From CAYWNA01 sp964459305 (lineage in GTDB: Bacteria > Planctomycetota > Planctomycetia > Pirellulales > Pirellulaceae): a stretch of 64,000 bases of DNA. The position numbers and the translations under genes are program-made. How positions within the stretch are numbered: position 1 is the first letter of the stretch; every line of letters begins with the position of its first letter. Location: positions 15,261 to 79,260 of the forward strand of contig CAYWNA010000026.1 in NCBI GenBank assembly GCA_964459305.1, written 5' to 3'. A model generated the notes under the pieces. That model was not told the origin of the DNA. It ran no database searches and saw only the letters and a program-made list of their open reading frames with translations. This document shows, one piece after another, positions 1 through 9,177 of this stretch.

Positions 1-1749
1 ATCGGCATGATGGCCCTGTGGGCCGGCCTGGGGACGTTCACGTTCGGGGATATTGAGGTTCCGGACGAAAGCGGTGTGATGCACGAGGAGCAGGGCCTCT
101 TTAGTTTGGTCCGCTCGGAAAAGAACCACTATTCTCTGAAAACACCCGATGGCTTGGTTCGGCTGTCTGCTCGCGAAGAAATCGCCCAGATCGTTCACCA
201 AGAAGGTCCCGATGCCACGGAGGAGATCGAATCAGCGATCTCCGCACGAATCGGCGATTGGCGAGACGGTGGCCCGGATGGGACCGGCAAGCGTTACGGG
301 TACTGGTTGCTGATCGTGGGAGGCGTGGGAATCTTCTGTGGCTGCGTTGGCAAGAGTGCCCAGTTCCCACTGCACGTCTGGTTGCCGGATGCGATGGAAG
401 GCCCCACACCGGTGTCGGCTCTCGTGCATTCGGCCACGATGGTTGCAGCCGGAGTTTATCTGGTCGGTAGGTTCTTTCCCGTGTTCACGCCCGAAGTGCT
501 GCTGGTGATCGCCGTCACTGGTTGTATCACGCTGTTTCTGGCCGCCACGATCGCGATCACCGCAACCGATATCAAGCGAGTCCTGGCATATTCCACGGTC
601 AGCCAACTGGGCTACATGATGCTGGCGCTCGGTGTCGGCGGCTGGATCGCCGGCTTGCTGCACCTGATTACGCACGCGTTCTTCAAGAGCCTGTTGTTCC
701 TGTGCTCCGGTTCGGTCATTCATGCCGTCCATACGAACGAAATGCCGGAAATGGGCGGTCTGCGGAAAAAGATGCCGATTACAGCCTACACGATGCTTGT
801 GGGCTGCTTGGCAATTTCCGGCATCAGTATCCCATTCCTCATTGGCTTCAGCGGCTACTACTCGAAGGATCGGATTCTCGAACAAGCATATGTGTTCATG
901 GGGGAAAACGGCTCTTTCTTGGGCAGCATGTTCTTCTATGCGGCCGCTGGCGGCGCAGCGATTACGGCGTTCTACATGTTTCGTCTGTGGTACATGACTT
1001 TCGCGGGAAAACCGCGGAATCAACACCGATACGACCATGCCCACGAATCGCCCAAGACGATGACCGTGCCGCTGGTGGTTCTGGCGTTCTTCGCAACCGT
1101 GATTGCCTGGCAGCCGTTCGGAGGGCTAGGCGAACTGAGCAATCTGAGCGTGGTCAACCTACTGGAACAGTCGCGCCCGGTCGGCACGGTGAGGGACATG
1201 CCAGCGACGCTGGTGGACATGACGTGGCCGAACGAGCACACTGCTCACGAGGACGCGCAATTCTGGCCCGTCGTGTTTCCTGTGACGTTGATCGCCACGT
1301 TTACGGCGTTAGCGGGAATCGCGCTTGCGACCGTGATGTACTGCTTCGTCAGGATCAGTCCTGCGGAAGTGCGAAAACAGTTTGAAGCGATCTATCGATT
1401 CTTGTTGAACAAATGGTGGTTCGACGAGTTGTATGATTTCTGCTGGGTGCGCCCGGTGCACGTGATCGCCGGGTTTGTTTCGGGTATCGATCGAAAGTGG
1501 ATCGATGGTTTCATCGATGGAACCGCAAACGTTACTCGTCGATTCGCAGCGTTTTGGGATTGGTTGGCGGATCGTACGATCGTGGACGGCTTTGTGAACC
1601 AACTGGCCCGGTGGTTCTACGCGACGGGGCTTTGGCTCCGCGTTTTCCAGACCGGCCAGATTCGACAGTATGTGATGTTCATTGTGATCGGGGCGATCAC
1701 CGTTTTTCTCCTGATCAATTTCTTCTGGAGTCCATCCCTAGCGGGATAG
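1..1749 (+). CDS. nuoL: NADH-quinone oxidoreductase subunit L (5' partial)
   Basis: This is the C-terminal 582 residues of the large antiporter-like membrane subunit of complex I, which couples NADH:quinone electron transfer to proton pumping. The frame is open to the window edge, so the start lies upstream. The family signature GKSAQFPLHVWLPDAMEGPT, including the conserved Lys of the proton channel, is clear, followed by many hydrophobic helices and the long C-terminal region typical of NuoL. Just before the signature lies a charged, non-membrane stretch of about 75 residues (roughly bases 46-285), longer than the family usually has. nuoM starts 17 bases after the stop, so the two are likely co-transcribed. 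Identity is certain; only the start is missing. Confidence 0.97.
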   Translation: MGMMALWAGLGTFTFGDIEVPDESGVMHEEQGLFSLVRSEKNHYSLKTPDGLVRLSAREEIAQIVHQEGPDATEEIESAISARIGDWRDGGPDGTGKRYGYWLLIVGGVGIFCGCVGKSAQFPLHVWLPDAMEGPTPVSALVHSATMVAAGVYLVGRFFPVFTPEVLLVIAVTGCITLFLAATIAITATDIKRVLAYSTVSQLGYMMLALGVGGWIAGLLHLITHAFFKSLLFLCSGSVIHAVHTNEMPEMGGLRKKMPITAYTMLVGCLAISGISIPFLIGFSGYYSKDRILEQAYVFMGENGSFLGSMFFYAAAGGAAITAFYMFRLWYMTFAGKPRNQHRYDHAHESPKTMTVPLVVLAFFATVIAWQPFGGLGELSNLSVVNLLEQSRPVGTVRDMPATLVDMTWPNEHTAHEDAQFWPVVFPVTLIATFTALAGIALATVMYCFVRISPAEVRKQFEAIYRFLLNKWWFDELYDFCWVRPVHVIAGFVSGIDRKWIDGFIDGTANVTRRFAAFWDWLADRTIVDGFVNQLARWFYATGLWLRVFQTGQIRQYVMFIVIGAITVFLLINFFWSPSLAG

Positions 1750-1766
1750 CTTAGGAATAAGCACCG

Positions 1767-3710
1767 ATGGCTAATCTTTACGTCTTGCTGCTCAGTGCGA
1801 TTGTCTTCGTGCCAGCCTTGGGCGCGATCGCCTTGATTTTCTTTCCGAAAGGCAAAGACGATTCGCTGCGATACTTTACGCTGGGCGTCACCGCTGTGGT
1901 CTTTGCGCTCACTGTGCTGGTGTTCTTGGTACCCGGTTTTGGCGACCAGTTCGACCACCGGTCGGATGCGGCGGCGCACATGCAATATGTGTTCAATGTG
2001 CCGTGGATTCCATCGTTCGATATCGGCTATTTCATGGGCGTCGACGGGATCAGCTTTCCGTTGATTATGCTTACGTCGCTGGTCTGTCTGTTGGCGATGG
2101 CGGCTAGTTGGTCGGTAAAAAAGTACGTCAGGGGCTATTGCATTCTGTTCCTGCTGCTGGAGACGGGCATGCTGGGCGTCTTCATGGCCCTGGACTTCTT
2201 CCTGTTCTACGTGTTCTGGGAAGTCATGCTGCTGCCCATGTACTTCTTGATCGGCGTGTGGGGAGGGCCGCGTCGCGAATACGCCGCCATCAAGTTCTTT
2301 CTGTATACGTTGCTGGGCAGCGTGTTGATGTTGGTCGCCATCCTGATGCTGTATTTCAATAGCGATCTGGTGGCGCTCCACCAGTTGTCCGGAGAAGACG
2401 GCAGCAATGTCAGTTGGGAACGATTGAATGTCAGCCCGTCGGTAACCGGCGACGTCCGCGCCGAAATCGCGAGTCGGGCTGTACCGGGCTACGAGCCCAA
2501 GCCGATTCATACTTTCAATCTGCTTGCGTTGGCCGCATTGGGGCAGAATGCGGATGCCGTGCGAGAAATACAGCCCGATGGACCGTTCCATGACCCCGAC
2601 AAGCACAAATACAGCTTCGGCCAGAATCTCCAGTGGTGGTGCTTCCTGCTGTTGTTTATTGGCTTTGCCATCAAGGTTCCTTCCGTTCCCGTCCACACAT
2701 GGTTGCCCGACGCGCACGTCGAGGCACCGACGCCGATCTCGATGATTCTGGCCGGTGTTCTGCTGAAGATGGGCGGCTACGGGATTATTCGCATCTGCTA
2801 CCCGATCTGCCCCCACGGCGGCTACGACTTGGCCCTGTTCATCTGCCTGATCGGGGTGATCAGCATGGTATACGGTGCTTTTGCCGCGATGGCCCAGAAG
2901 GATTTCAAGCGATTGGTGGCGTACAGCTCCGTCAGTCACATGGGCTATGTGGTATTGGGATTGGGCGTTTGGTCGGCCACGGCCGGCACAGTGTACAACA
3001 CCGACTACTGGAGTATGGGTATCAATGGAGCCATGTTCCAGATGATCGCGCACGGGATCAGCTCGGCCGGCATGTTCTTTATCGTCGGCGTTGTCTACGA
3101 CCGAGTTCACCATCGCAACTTGGATGAATTCGGCGCCCTGTTTGGGAAGATGCCTGTCTATACGGCGTTGTCGATCGGCATCTTCTTCGCGGGCTTGGGT
3201 TTACCGGGCTTGTGCGGGTTCATCGGTGAGGTACTGGTGGTGCTGTCGGTCTGGAGTTACAGCCACGTGTTGGCGATCATTTCGGCATCGGTGGTCATTT
3301 TGACCGCGGGCTACATCTTATGGACGATTCAGCGTGTGTACCTTGGACACGAGTATAAGGGGCCGCACGAAGAGGCGTTGGTGCCGAGCACACCGCGAGA
3401 AAACACGATCGCTGCGGTTCTATTTGTGTTGGCGATTCTGTTTGGTGTGTTCCCGAACACATGTCTGCTCCGCTACATGGACAAGACGATCGATCGCCAG
3501 GTCACCGAGTTAGCCGAATGGACGAAAGACATCAAAGAACCCGCCGAGAACGTGGCTGCCGAGGAAGAAGACGAACTGGGATCGCAACCGAGGGTCTCGC
3601 TTGATATTCGAGAAGAAGACAAGGTTAGCCTGCTGCCGATGGGATCCTCAGATTCACTGGGGACGAAATTGACGGTTGGGATACCGCCAAGCGGTCAAAG
3701 CCTACGTTAG
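1767..3710 (+). CDS. nuoM: NADH-quinone oxidoreductase subunit M
   Basis: Second antiporter-like proton-pumping subunit of complex I, 647 residues, against about 500 for typical NuoM. The diagnostic segment IKVPSVPVHTWLPDAHVEAP is present, as is the later DFKRLVAYSSVSHMGYV motif. The extra length comes from a hydrophilic stretch (about bases 2361-2625) before the HTWLPDAH segment and from an acidic tail of about 70 residues after the last helix (from about base 3500). ATG start 17 bases after nuoL; nuoN follows after 14 bases. It sits in the inner membrane with NuoL and NuoN. Confidence 0.97.
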   Translation: MANLYVLLLSAIVFVPALGAIALIFFPKGKDDSLRYFTLGVTAVVFALTVLVFLVPGFGDQFDHRSDAAAHMQYVFNVPWIPSFDIGYFMGVDGISFPLIMLTSLVCLLAMAASWSVKKYVRGYCILFLLLETGMLGVFMALDFFLFYVFWEVMLLPMYFLIGVWGGPRREYAAIKFFLYTLLGSVLMLVAILMLYFNSDLVALHQLSGEDGSNVSWERLNVSPSVTGDVRAEIASRAVPGYEPKPIHTFNLLALAALGQNADAVREIQPDGPFHDPDKHKYSFGQNLQWWCFLLLFIGFAIKVPSVPVHTWLPDAHVEAPTPISMILAGVLLKMGGYGIIRICYPICPHGGYDLALFICLIGVISMVYGAFAAMAQKDFKRLVAYSSVSHMGYVVLGLGVWSATAGTVYNTDYWSMGINGAMFQMIAHGISSAGMFFIVGVVYDRVHHRNLDEFGALFGKMPVYTALSIGIFFAGLGLPGLCGFIGEVLVVLSVWSYSHVLAIISASVVILTAGYILWTIQRVYLGHEYKGPHEEALVPSTPRENTIAAVLFVLAILFGVFPNTCLLRYMDKTIDRQVTELAEWTKDIKEPAENVAAEEEDELGSQPRVSLDIREEDKVSLLPMGSSDSLGTKLTVGIPPSGQSLR

Positions 3711-3724
3711 GGATCATTGCTACC

Positions 3725-5521
3725 GTGAATTTGCACGAAATCGTTAGCCAACTGATAGTCGACACCAAGGGTTCGGTGGAAGCCGGCTGCCCGGGCTTTG
3801 CGTCGGATTCGAGTATCGGTGCGTTCTTGCCCGAATTGGTGCTTTGCCTGACGATCGTCTTGATGCTCCTGGTACGCGTCTTCAATTGGGGGCGGCGTGT
3901 TGATGCGTTCTTCTTCGCTCTGGGTGGCTCTGCGATTGCCCTCGCGTTGGCGTCCTTCACGGAGCCTCAGGCAGAGCGGATGGAGATCTTCACCGGGATG
4001 CTGGTTTGCGACACGTTCACGATCTACATGCGAAGCGTGTTGTTGCTGTTCGCCGTCCTGTTTGCGATTTTTACGAAGCTGTCCGGCATACCGGATCGCG
4101 AAGACGGTCCGGATATCTACACGCTGGTGCTCGGCGCTACGTTGGGCATGTGTTTAATGGTGTCTGCAAACCATCTCATGATGGTGTTCATGGCGGTGGA
4201 AATGGCCAGCGTGCCTTGTTACGTGCTGGCCGCGCTGATGAAGGGCCGTAGGCAGGCCAGTGAAGCGGCATTGAAGTATGCAGTGTACGGAGCCGGGGCG
4301 GCTGGCGTGATGCTGTATGGTATCAGCCTGATTGCGGGCATCACCAACTCGGCGCATCTGCCAACGATCGCTGTGGAGTTATCCGAAAGACTCCCGCAGA
4401 TGCTCCAAAGCGGCGACGAATTGATGGTCTTGGTGATGGGCGGTTTGATGGTGATGGTGGGGTTGGCGTTCAAACTGTCAGCCGTCCCGTTCCATTTCTG
4501 GTGCCCGGATGTGTTCGAGGGCGCAACGGCCGAGGTTGATTCGTTTTTGAGCATCGCGTCCAAGGCCGCTGCCCTGGGCCTGCTGGTCCGAGTGGCGATT
4601 GGTCTCGGGGTCGTGGTGCCGGCTGGCGTGCAGGCCGGAGGTTCTGACGTGGCTGCGGTGAGGACGGACGCCGAAGATCACAGAGAGGCCGTCGGATACT
4701 TTGCGGTTACGGACCATCTGGATGACCGCGCTGACCGCCACGAGGTTCATGAGCAAGCCGCAGCACTGCCTTCGACGGATGGCGGTGCGGCACAGACGGC
4801 AGGGAATCTTGCACCGATGCGGGATTTCATCGGCAAGCTCTTAGCGTTTCTGGCTGTCATCACTTGCACCTTCGGCAATCTGGCTGCGTACGGTCAAACA
4901 AACATCAAACGCCTGTTGGCCTATTCGACCATCGCCCACGCCGGCTATATGATAATGGCCATCCCGGCAGCCATGGCCATGGTTGGGACCGATCCGGCAT
5001 CGGCCGAGCAGGCGATCGCGGCCCTTGCCATCTACATCGCGGTGTACCTGTTCATGAATCTTGGCGCTTTCTCCGCGGTAGCGTTTTTCCGCAATGCGAT
5101 GCGCAGCGAAGAAATCGCCGACTACGGGGGCTTGATACGCCGTTGTCCGTTTTTCGCGATCTGCCTTTCCATCATCTTTTTCGGGCTACTCGGCCTGCCG
5201 CCGCTTTCCGGATTCATCGGCAAGTTTGCAATCTTCGCGTCCTTGGCCCAGGGTTACCAACAGACGTCTCAGAGCTACTTGATCGTACTGCTGCTGGTCG
5301 GTTGCGTGAACACGGCGATCAGCTTGTTCTACTATCTTCGCGTGGTGAAGGTGATGACCATGGACCCCGAACCGGAAAGTTCGGGACCAGTGGACTTGCC
5401 GTTCGTGTCGTCGCGGGGGCTGTATCTGTTCGCGATTACCTTGCCGACGCTTCTGCTGATCGTGTACTGGGATTTTCTCAGCGTACTCGCCTCCAGAGCG
5501 GCCGAACAACTTCTGGGTTAG
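3725..5521 (+). CDS. nuoN: NADH-quinone oxidoreductase subunit N
   Basis: Third antiporter-like subunit of complex I, 598 residues, beginning at a GTG codon 14 bases after nuoM. Recognised from the motif KLSAVPFHFWCPDVFEGAT near the middle and from GQTNIKRLLAYSTIAHAGYM further on, with about 14 hydrophobic segments. Between these (bases about 4609-4815) is a loop of about 65 residues rich in His, Asp, Glu and Ala that standard NuoN lacks. The loop is in frame and the other two forward frames do not give a better reading, so it does not look like a frameshift. Last complex I gene of the operon. Confidence 0.96.
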   Translation: MNLHEIVSQLIVDTKGSVEAGCPGFASDSSIGAFLPELVLCLTIVLMLLVRVFNWGRRVDAFFFALGGSAIALALASFTEPQAERMEIFTGMLVCDTFTIYMRSVLLLFAVLFAIFTKLSGIPDREDGPDIYTLVLGATLGMCLMVSANHLMMVFMAVEMASVPCYVLAALMKGRRQASEAALKYAVYGAGAAGVMLYGISLIAGITNSAHLPTIAVELSERLPQMLQSGDELMVLVMGGLMVMVGLAFKLSAVPFHFWCPDVFEGATAEVDSFLSIASKAAALGLLVRVAIGLGVVVPAGVQAGGSDVAAVRTDAEDHREAVGYFAVTDHLDDRADRHEVHEQAAALPSTDGGAAQTAGNLAPMRDFIGKLLAFLAVITCTFGNLAAYGQTNIKRLLAYSTIAHAGYMIMAIPAAMAMVGTDPASAEQAIAALAIYIAVYLFMNLGAFSAVAFFRNAMRSEEIADYGGLIRRCPFFAICLSIIFFGLLGLPPLSGFIGKFAIFASLAQGYQQTSQSYLIVLLLVGCVNTAISLFYYLRVVKVMTMDPEPESSGPVDLPFVSSRGLYLFAITLPTLLLIVYWDFLSVLASRAAEQLLG

Positions 5522-5533
5522 AGAAACACGCAC

Positions 5534-5974
5534 ATGAATTCGGTTGACACGAATGCAGTATTGAATCGCCTGCTGGTCATCCACAATCGTTCGCTGCCGA
5601 TGTACCTCAGCTATGCAATTCCATGGGGTGGGCGAGGTAGCGAGGCGGCTGGGGAGGCGTTGTCTCTTGTTGCTACCGACCACAAGAACATGGTCGATCG
5701 CTTGGGCGAGATGATTCTCGGTAATGGAGGCAGTGTGTCTTTCGGTGCATTCCCCCTGAGATTCACGGCCCTTCATGACTTGGCTTTCGAATACATGGTG
5801 GAGATGCTGATCGAGCGTCAGAAGAAAGCGATCGATGAAATGGCGGAATGTACAGATCAGTTGCGGTTGGCTCCCTCAGCCCAGGCCGTCGCCCAAGAGG
5901 CGTTGGGGGAGGCTAAAGGCCATCTGGCGTCTCTTGAAGAACTGACTAAGAAACCAGCGGCATCTAGCTCTTAA
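5534..5974 (+). CDS. small helical, possibly ferritin-like protein
   Basis: 146 residues, starting 12 bases after nuoN, so probably the last gene of the nuo operon. It has no signal peptide or membrane segment and is predicted mostly alpha-helical. The segments around DHKNMVDRLGEMI and HDLAFEYMVEMLIERQKKAI resemble helices of a ferritin-like bundle, but a full set of di-iron ligands (paired ExxH motifs) is not evident. The last residues are Ala/Ser rich. Function unknown; a link to complex I is suggested only by position. Confidence 0.75.
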   Translation: MNSVDTNAVLNRLLVIHNRSLPMYLSYAIPWGGRGSEAAGEALSLVATDHKNMVDRLGEMILGNGGSVSFGAFPLRFTALHDLAFEYMVEMLIERQKKAIDEMAECTDQLRLAPSAQAVAQEALGEAKGHLASLEELTKKPAASSS

Positions 5975-6157
5975 TGCGGCCCGCGACCAACCCTGGTATT
6001 CAGGAGCAGCAGGGCAGACCCCGAAACGTCGTTGCGTCCTCCCGTTTTCTCCGGAGAACGAATCATCCGACTAGTCGCCGCCGGTCCCGTCCTCTGATCC
6101 CGTTTTCGGCGTCCGGCACGATCCTGCGGTCTCTAACCCTCACCCCTCAACTCTCCG

Positions 6158-7027
6158 ATGTATTTCGACACGCACGCTCATCTGGATGACGAACAGTTCG
6201 ATGGAAATCGTGATGCCATCGTCCAGTGTGCATTGGACGCTGGGGTAAGGTCGATCCTCACGGTTGGAATCACTGCTTCGACTAGCCAGACCTGCATTGA
6301 TTTGGCCGAGCGGTACGACTGCGTTCACGCCGCGATCGGCATTCAGCCGAACTGCTGCTGCGAGGCCGCCGATGGCGATTGGGACCACCTCGTTCGATTG
6401 GCCGATCAGCCAAGGGTGGTTGCCTTGGGCGAGACGGGACTCGACCGTTATTGGGACTACACGCCGTTCGACGTGCAGCGAGACTACTTCGACCGTCATA
6501 TCAGGTTGTCACAGAAGCGTGGCCTGCCATTCATCGTGCACATGCGCGATTGCGAGGAAGACGTCTTGAACATGCTGCGCGAGGCAAGCAGCCGCGGCCG
6601 CCTGAACGGCGTGATGCATTCTTTTAGCGGATGCAAAGAAACTGCCGCCGAGTGCGTGGAGTTGGGACTTCACATCAGTTTCGCTGGCATGGTTACCTAC
6701 AAGAAGTCCGCGGGGCTACGCGAGGTGGCGAAGACGATATCGGACGATCGCATCCTTGTCGAAACGGACTGCCCCTATCTTTCACCTCATCCCCATCGGG
6801 GGCGCCGACCGAATGAGCCGGCAATGGTCGTCCATACAGCCGCCTGCCTGGCCGAGGTGCGTGGTATCCCTGTCGACCAGTTCGCCGCGCAAACGACAGC
6901 CAACGCTCGGCGGCTGTTCCGAGTGGAGAATGGATCGTCGCCGTGTTCTCCGAACTCGGTGCCTTCCCTCACCGACCTCGGAGAGGACGGCGACAAACGC
7001 GACGGACACTTCTCGGCCGATCCTTAG
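6158..7027 (+). CDS. tatD: TatD family metal-dependent hydrolase (DNase)
   Basis: 289 residues. The N-terminus carries the metal-binding HxH motif (DTHAHLDD, residues 4-11). GETGLDRYW, the His in FIVHMRD, GVMHSFSG and ETDCPYLSPHPHRG all match the TatD/YcfH amidohydrolase family, a TIM barrel with 3'-5' exonuclease or DNase activity. Cytoplasmic; no signal peptide. The last 25 or so residues past the barrel are Ser/Pro/Asp rich and specific to this copy. Its stop overlaps the convergent gene downstream by 4 bases. Confidence 0.93.
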   Translation: MYFDTHAHLDDEQFDGNRDAIVQCALDAGVRSILTVGITASTSQTCIDLAERYDCVHAAIGIQPNCCCEAADGDWDHLVRLADQPRVVALGETGLDRYWDYTPFDVQRDYFDRHIRLSQKRGLPFIVHMRDCEEDVLNMLREASSRGRLNGVMHSFSGCKETAAECVELGLHISFAGMVTYKKSAGLREVAKTISDDRILVETDCPYLSPHPHRGRRPNEPAMVVHTAACLAEVRGIPVDQFAAQTTANARRLFRVENGSSPCSPNSVPSLTDLGEDGDKRDGHFSADP

Positions 7028-7791
7028 CTTTGCGGCTTCGCCTCGCCCACGTTCGCTTCATCGTTTCGGTCCAGCATTCGCTGGGATTTCGCACGGCGTT
7101 CGATCAAGTCCTTGTCGTCTGGAGCGTAATTGAGTGCCTCGGTCAACAGTTCCACGGCTGTCTCGTGTTGATCCAGGTCCTGTTGGATCTCCCCCAGTCC
7201 GCGGTACTTCCGGGCGAGCGTACGATCGAGCTCGCGTGAGAAGTTATTCGGGTCATTCGCCGCTTTGGCCAATTCGAGCATTTCCGGTGCGAATATGTAG
7301 AGCTGCTGGCCGGCAACGCGAGCGATGGCCCGCCACAGGATCTTGGCCAGCTTGGGATGCTCCTCCGTCCATGTCTTCCAGTAGTGATTGCCCTTCTTGT
7401 CCTCCGCGTCCAGGTAAGCACAGAGTATGGCAGCATCTCCTCGGAAGACTTCCATGGTGCCTCGCCGTGCACACACGAGGTCCCACCGCGGTTTCGTGGA
7501 GCTCTTTACCGGGACGAGTTTCTGGGTGCAGAGATAGCTTTCCAACGCGTTCGTTGTGTCGTCGCGTCCAATCGGGGTAACTTGCTGACCGATGAGAGGG
7601 ATTTCGTAGTAGACAAACGATCGACGTGCGAAACTGTCCGGCGAGAACTCCTCGCCGCTCACGACGCCAAAGGAAATCGTGGCAATGAAAACGATGAACA
7701 GAATGCCCACAACGGTCGCGATGCCCAGAACGAGTCGTCCTAACCATCGGCGCTGACTGCTTTGAGTCGGCCCGTTTGCGGCTTGGGTCAT
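7024..7791 (-). CDS. membrane-anchored TPR-like protein, unknown function
   Basis: 255 residues. A single membrane helix lies at about residues 18-45 (RLVLGIATVVGILFIVFIAT), followed by a soluble domain. The C-terminal part (about residues 190-245) reads as one or two tetratricopeptide-like repeats (AVELLTEALNYAPDDKDLIE). The middle section has no recognised motif. Transcribed convergently with the TatD gene, overlapping it by 4 bases. Probably an anchored protein with a scaffolding role; no reaction can be assigned. Confidence 0.8.
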   Translation of the reverse strand: MTQAANGPTQSSQRRWLGRLVLGIATVVGILFIVFIATISFGVVSGEEFSPDSFARRSFVYYEIPLIGQQVTPIGRDDTTNALESYLCTQKLVPVKSSTKPRWDLVCARRGTMEVFRGDAAILCAYLDAEDKKGNHYWKTWTEEHPKLAKILWRAIARVAGQQLYIFAPEMLELAKAANDPNNFSRELDRTLARKYRGLGEIQQDLDQHETAVELLTEALNYAPDDKDLIERRAKSQRMLDRNDEANVGEAKPQS

Positions 7792-8017
7792 ATCAGTGTA
7801 TCTTGATGTCTAGGATTCAAACATCGCGGAATCGTCATAGGCCATTGTCGTCGTCGGGATTACACTGACAACCACTCGATCGCGTGTCTTGGCTGGATAC
7901 GGCGCAGGGGATAAGATCGGGGTTGTTTCGAATATCGCCGATGTCGTATTGTATCCTGCCGATCAGGTATTCACCCGCGATCGGCGTCGTTTTTGATAGA
8001 TCTGTCTGTTTGTTGAC

Positions 8018-9124
8018 GTGATGCGTTCTCGATCACCCATTACCGCCCGGCAACTGAAGAGCGTCGCCTATCGTTATCGTCGCGACGTTTCAGCGGTTGG
8101 TGTGCGCGGTATGCTAGTCCGCTGCCAGAATCTGCAGGCGAACGGCGGCGCCAAGCGAGCGCCGGAGGCATCCGGCCCGGGCAGCCGAGATCATCGTCTG
8201 CAAAGGTTGGAGGCAGTGCTTTTCTTGACTCGGGAACCGTTGACTAGCAGGAAGCTCAGCCAATATGCTAATCTTGCCGACGGCACGGAGGCGCGTACAC
8301 TGGTACGTCGGTTGAACGACCTGTACGACAAGTGCGGCCGGGCATTCCGCGTGGAGCGGGTTGCAGGCGGGTATCAACTGCTGACTCGACCTCACTTTGC
8401 CACGTGGATTCGCCGATTGGAGCACGTACCGCGTGAGACGCGGTTGTCCGCGCCTGCCATGGAGACCTTGGCCGTTGTCGCCTATCGCCAACCGGCACTG
8501 CGGGCGGATATCGAGGCCGTCCGGGGCGTGAGTTGCGGCGAGATTCTTCGGCAACTGATGGAACGAGATTTGGTTCGAATCGGCGGAAGAAGCGACGAAT
8601 TGGGAAGGCCCTACCTCTACACCACAACCAGAAGTTTCCTCCACGCCTTCGGGCTGGAGAACCTCGACAGTTTGCCTCGGGTGGAAGCAATGAGGGCGGC
8701 AGACGGGCAAGAAGGCGCGTCGTCGCAAAAAGAGGAACAAAGGGATCTTCACAACTCGACAACGATCGATCAAGATGAACGGGAGAATGCTCAGAATCAG
8801 GAGGAGGAATCGAGTATGCCAGTCTTGACACTGCCCGGTTTGGGAGAGGACCAGTCTGAACAGAGTACCATTGACGACGAGGTCGTCATTCCTCAGTTGG
8901 CAAGCACCTTTGACGACGAAGACGACGAGGATGACGACTACGACGACTTTTTCGATGACGAGGACGACGACTACGACGACTTTGATGATGATGACGACGA
9001 GGATGACGACTTCGCTGACGGTGAATGGCAAGAAGTAGACGATGAGGATGACGACTGGGACGACGACGATTCTGATTGGAGCGAAGACGATAAAGAAGAC
9101 GACAAGGAAGGTGATTGGGATTGA
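8018..9124 (+). CDS. scpB: segregation and condensation protein B, with acidic tail
   Basis: 368 residues, roughly double a typical ScpB. The winged-helix ScpB region spans about residues 65-220 (RLEAVLFLTREPLTSRKLSQ, then the conserved ETLAVVAYRQPALRADIEAV and the GRPYLYTTT segment). ScpB binds ScpA and SMC in the condensin that compacts and segregates chromosomes. Residues about 280-368 are nearly all Asp/Glu in short DDxDD runs. The start is uncertain: GTG at 8018, ATG at 8021, or ATG at 8111 would each keep the conserved domain, and no clear ribosome site separates them. No scpA is visible nearby. Confidence 0.9.
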   Translation: MMRSRSPITARQLKSVAYRYRRDVSAVGVRGMLVRCQNLQANGGAKRAPEASGPGSRDHRLQRLEAVLFLTREPLTSRKLSQYANLADGTEARTLVRRLNDLYDKCGRAFRVERVAGGYQLLTRPHFATWIRRLEHVPRETRLSAPAMETLAVVAYRQPALRADIEAVRGVSCGEILRQLMERDLVRIGGRSDELGRPYLYTTTRSFLHAFGLENLDSLPRVEAMRAADGQEGASSQKEEQRDLHNSTTIDQDERENAQNQEEESSMPVLTLPGLGEDQSEQSTIDDEVVIPQLASTFDDEDDEDDDYDDFFDDEDDDYDDFDDDDDEDDDFADGEWQEVDDEDDDWDDDDSDWSEDDKEDDKEGDWD

Positions 9125-9140
9125 CCGGCACTTCTGCCGG
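9125..9140. terminator. short hairpin between scpB and aspS
   Basis: CCGGCA-cttc-TGCCGG forms a perfect 6-bp stem directly after the scpB stop, between two convergent genes. A T-run is missing on both sides, so it may stop transcription only weakly. Confidence 0.4.
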
Positions 9141-9177
9141 ACGGCGCATCCTAGTCTCGCGGATGTCGCCGCTTTTC

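Noticed and set aside
232..1044. Long minus-strand frame opposite nuoL
   Set aside because: It mirrors the coding strand of a certain gene and lacks any domain; typical antisense shadow in GC-rich coding DNA.
4609..4815. Frameshift in nuoN
   Set aside because: The insert is in frame, and the other two forward frames contain stops or poor sequence; it is more likely a true loop.
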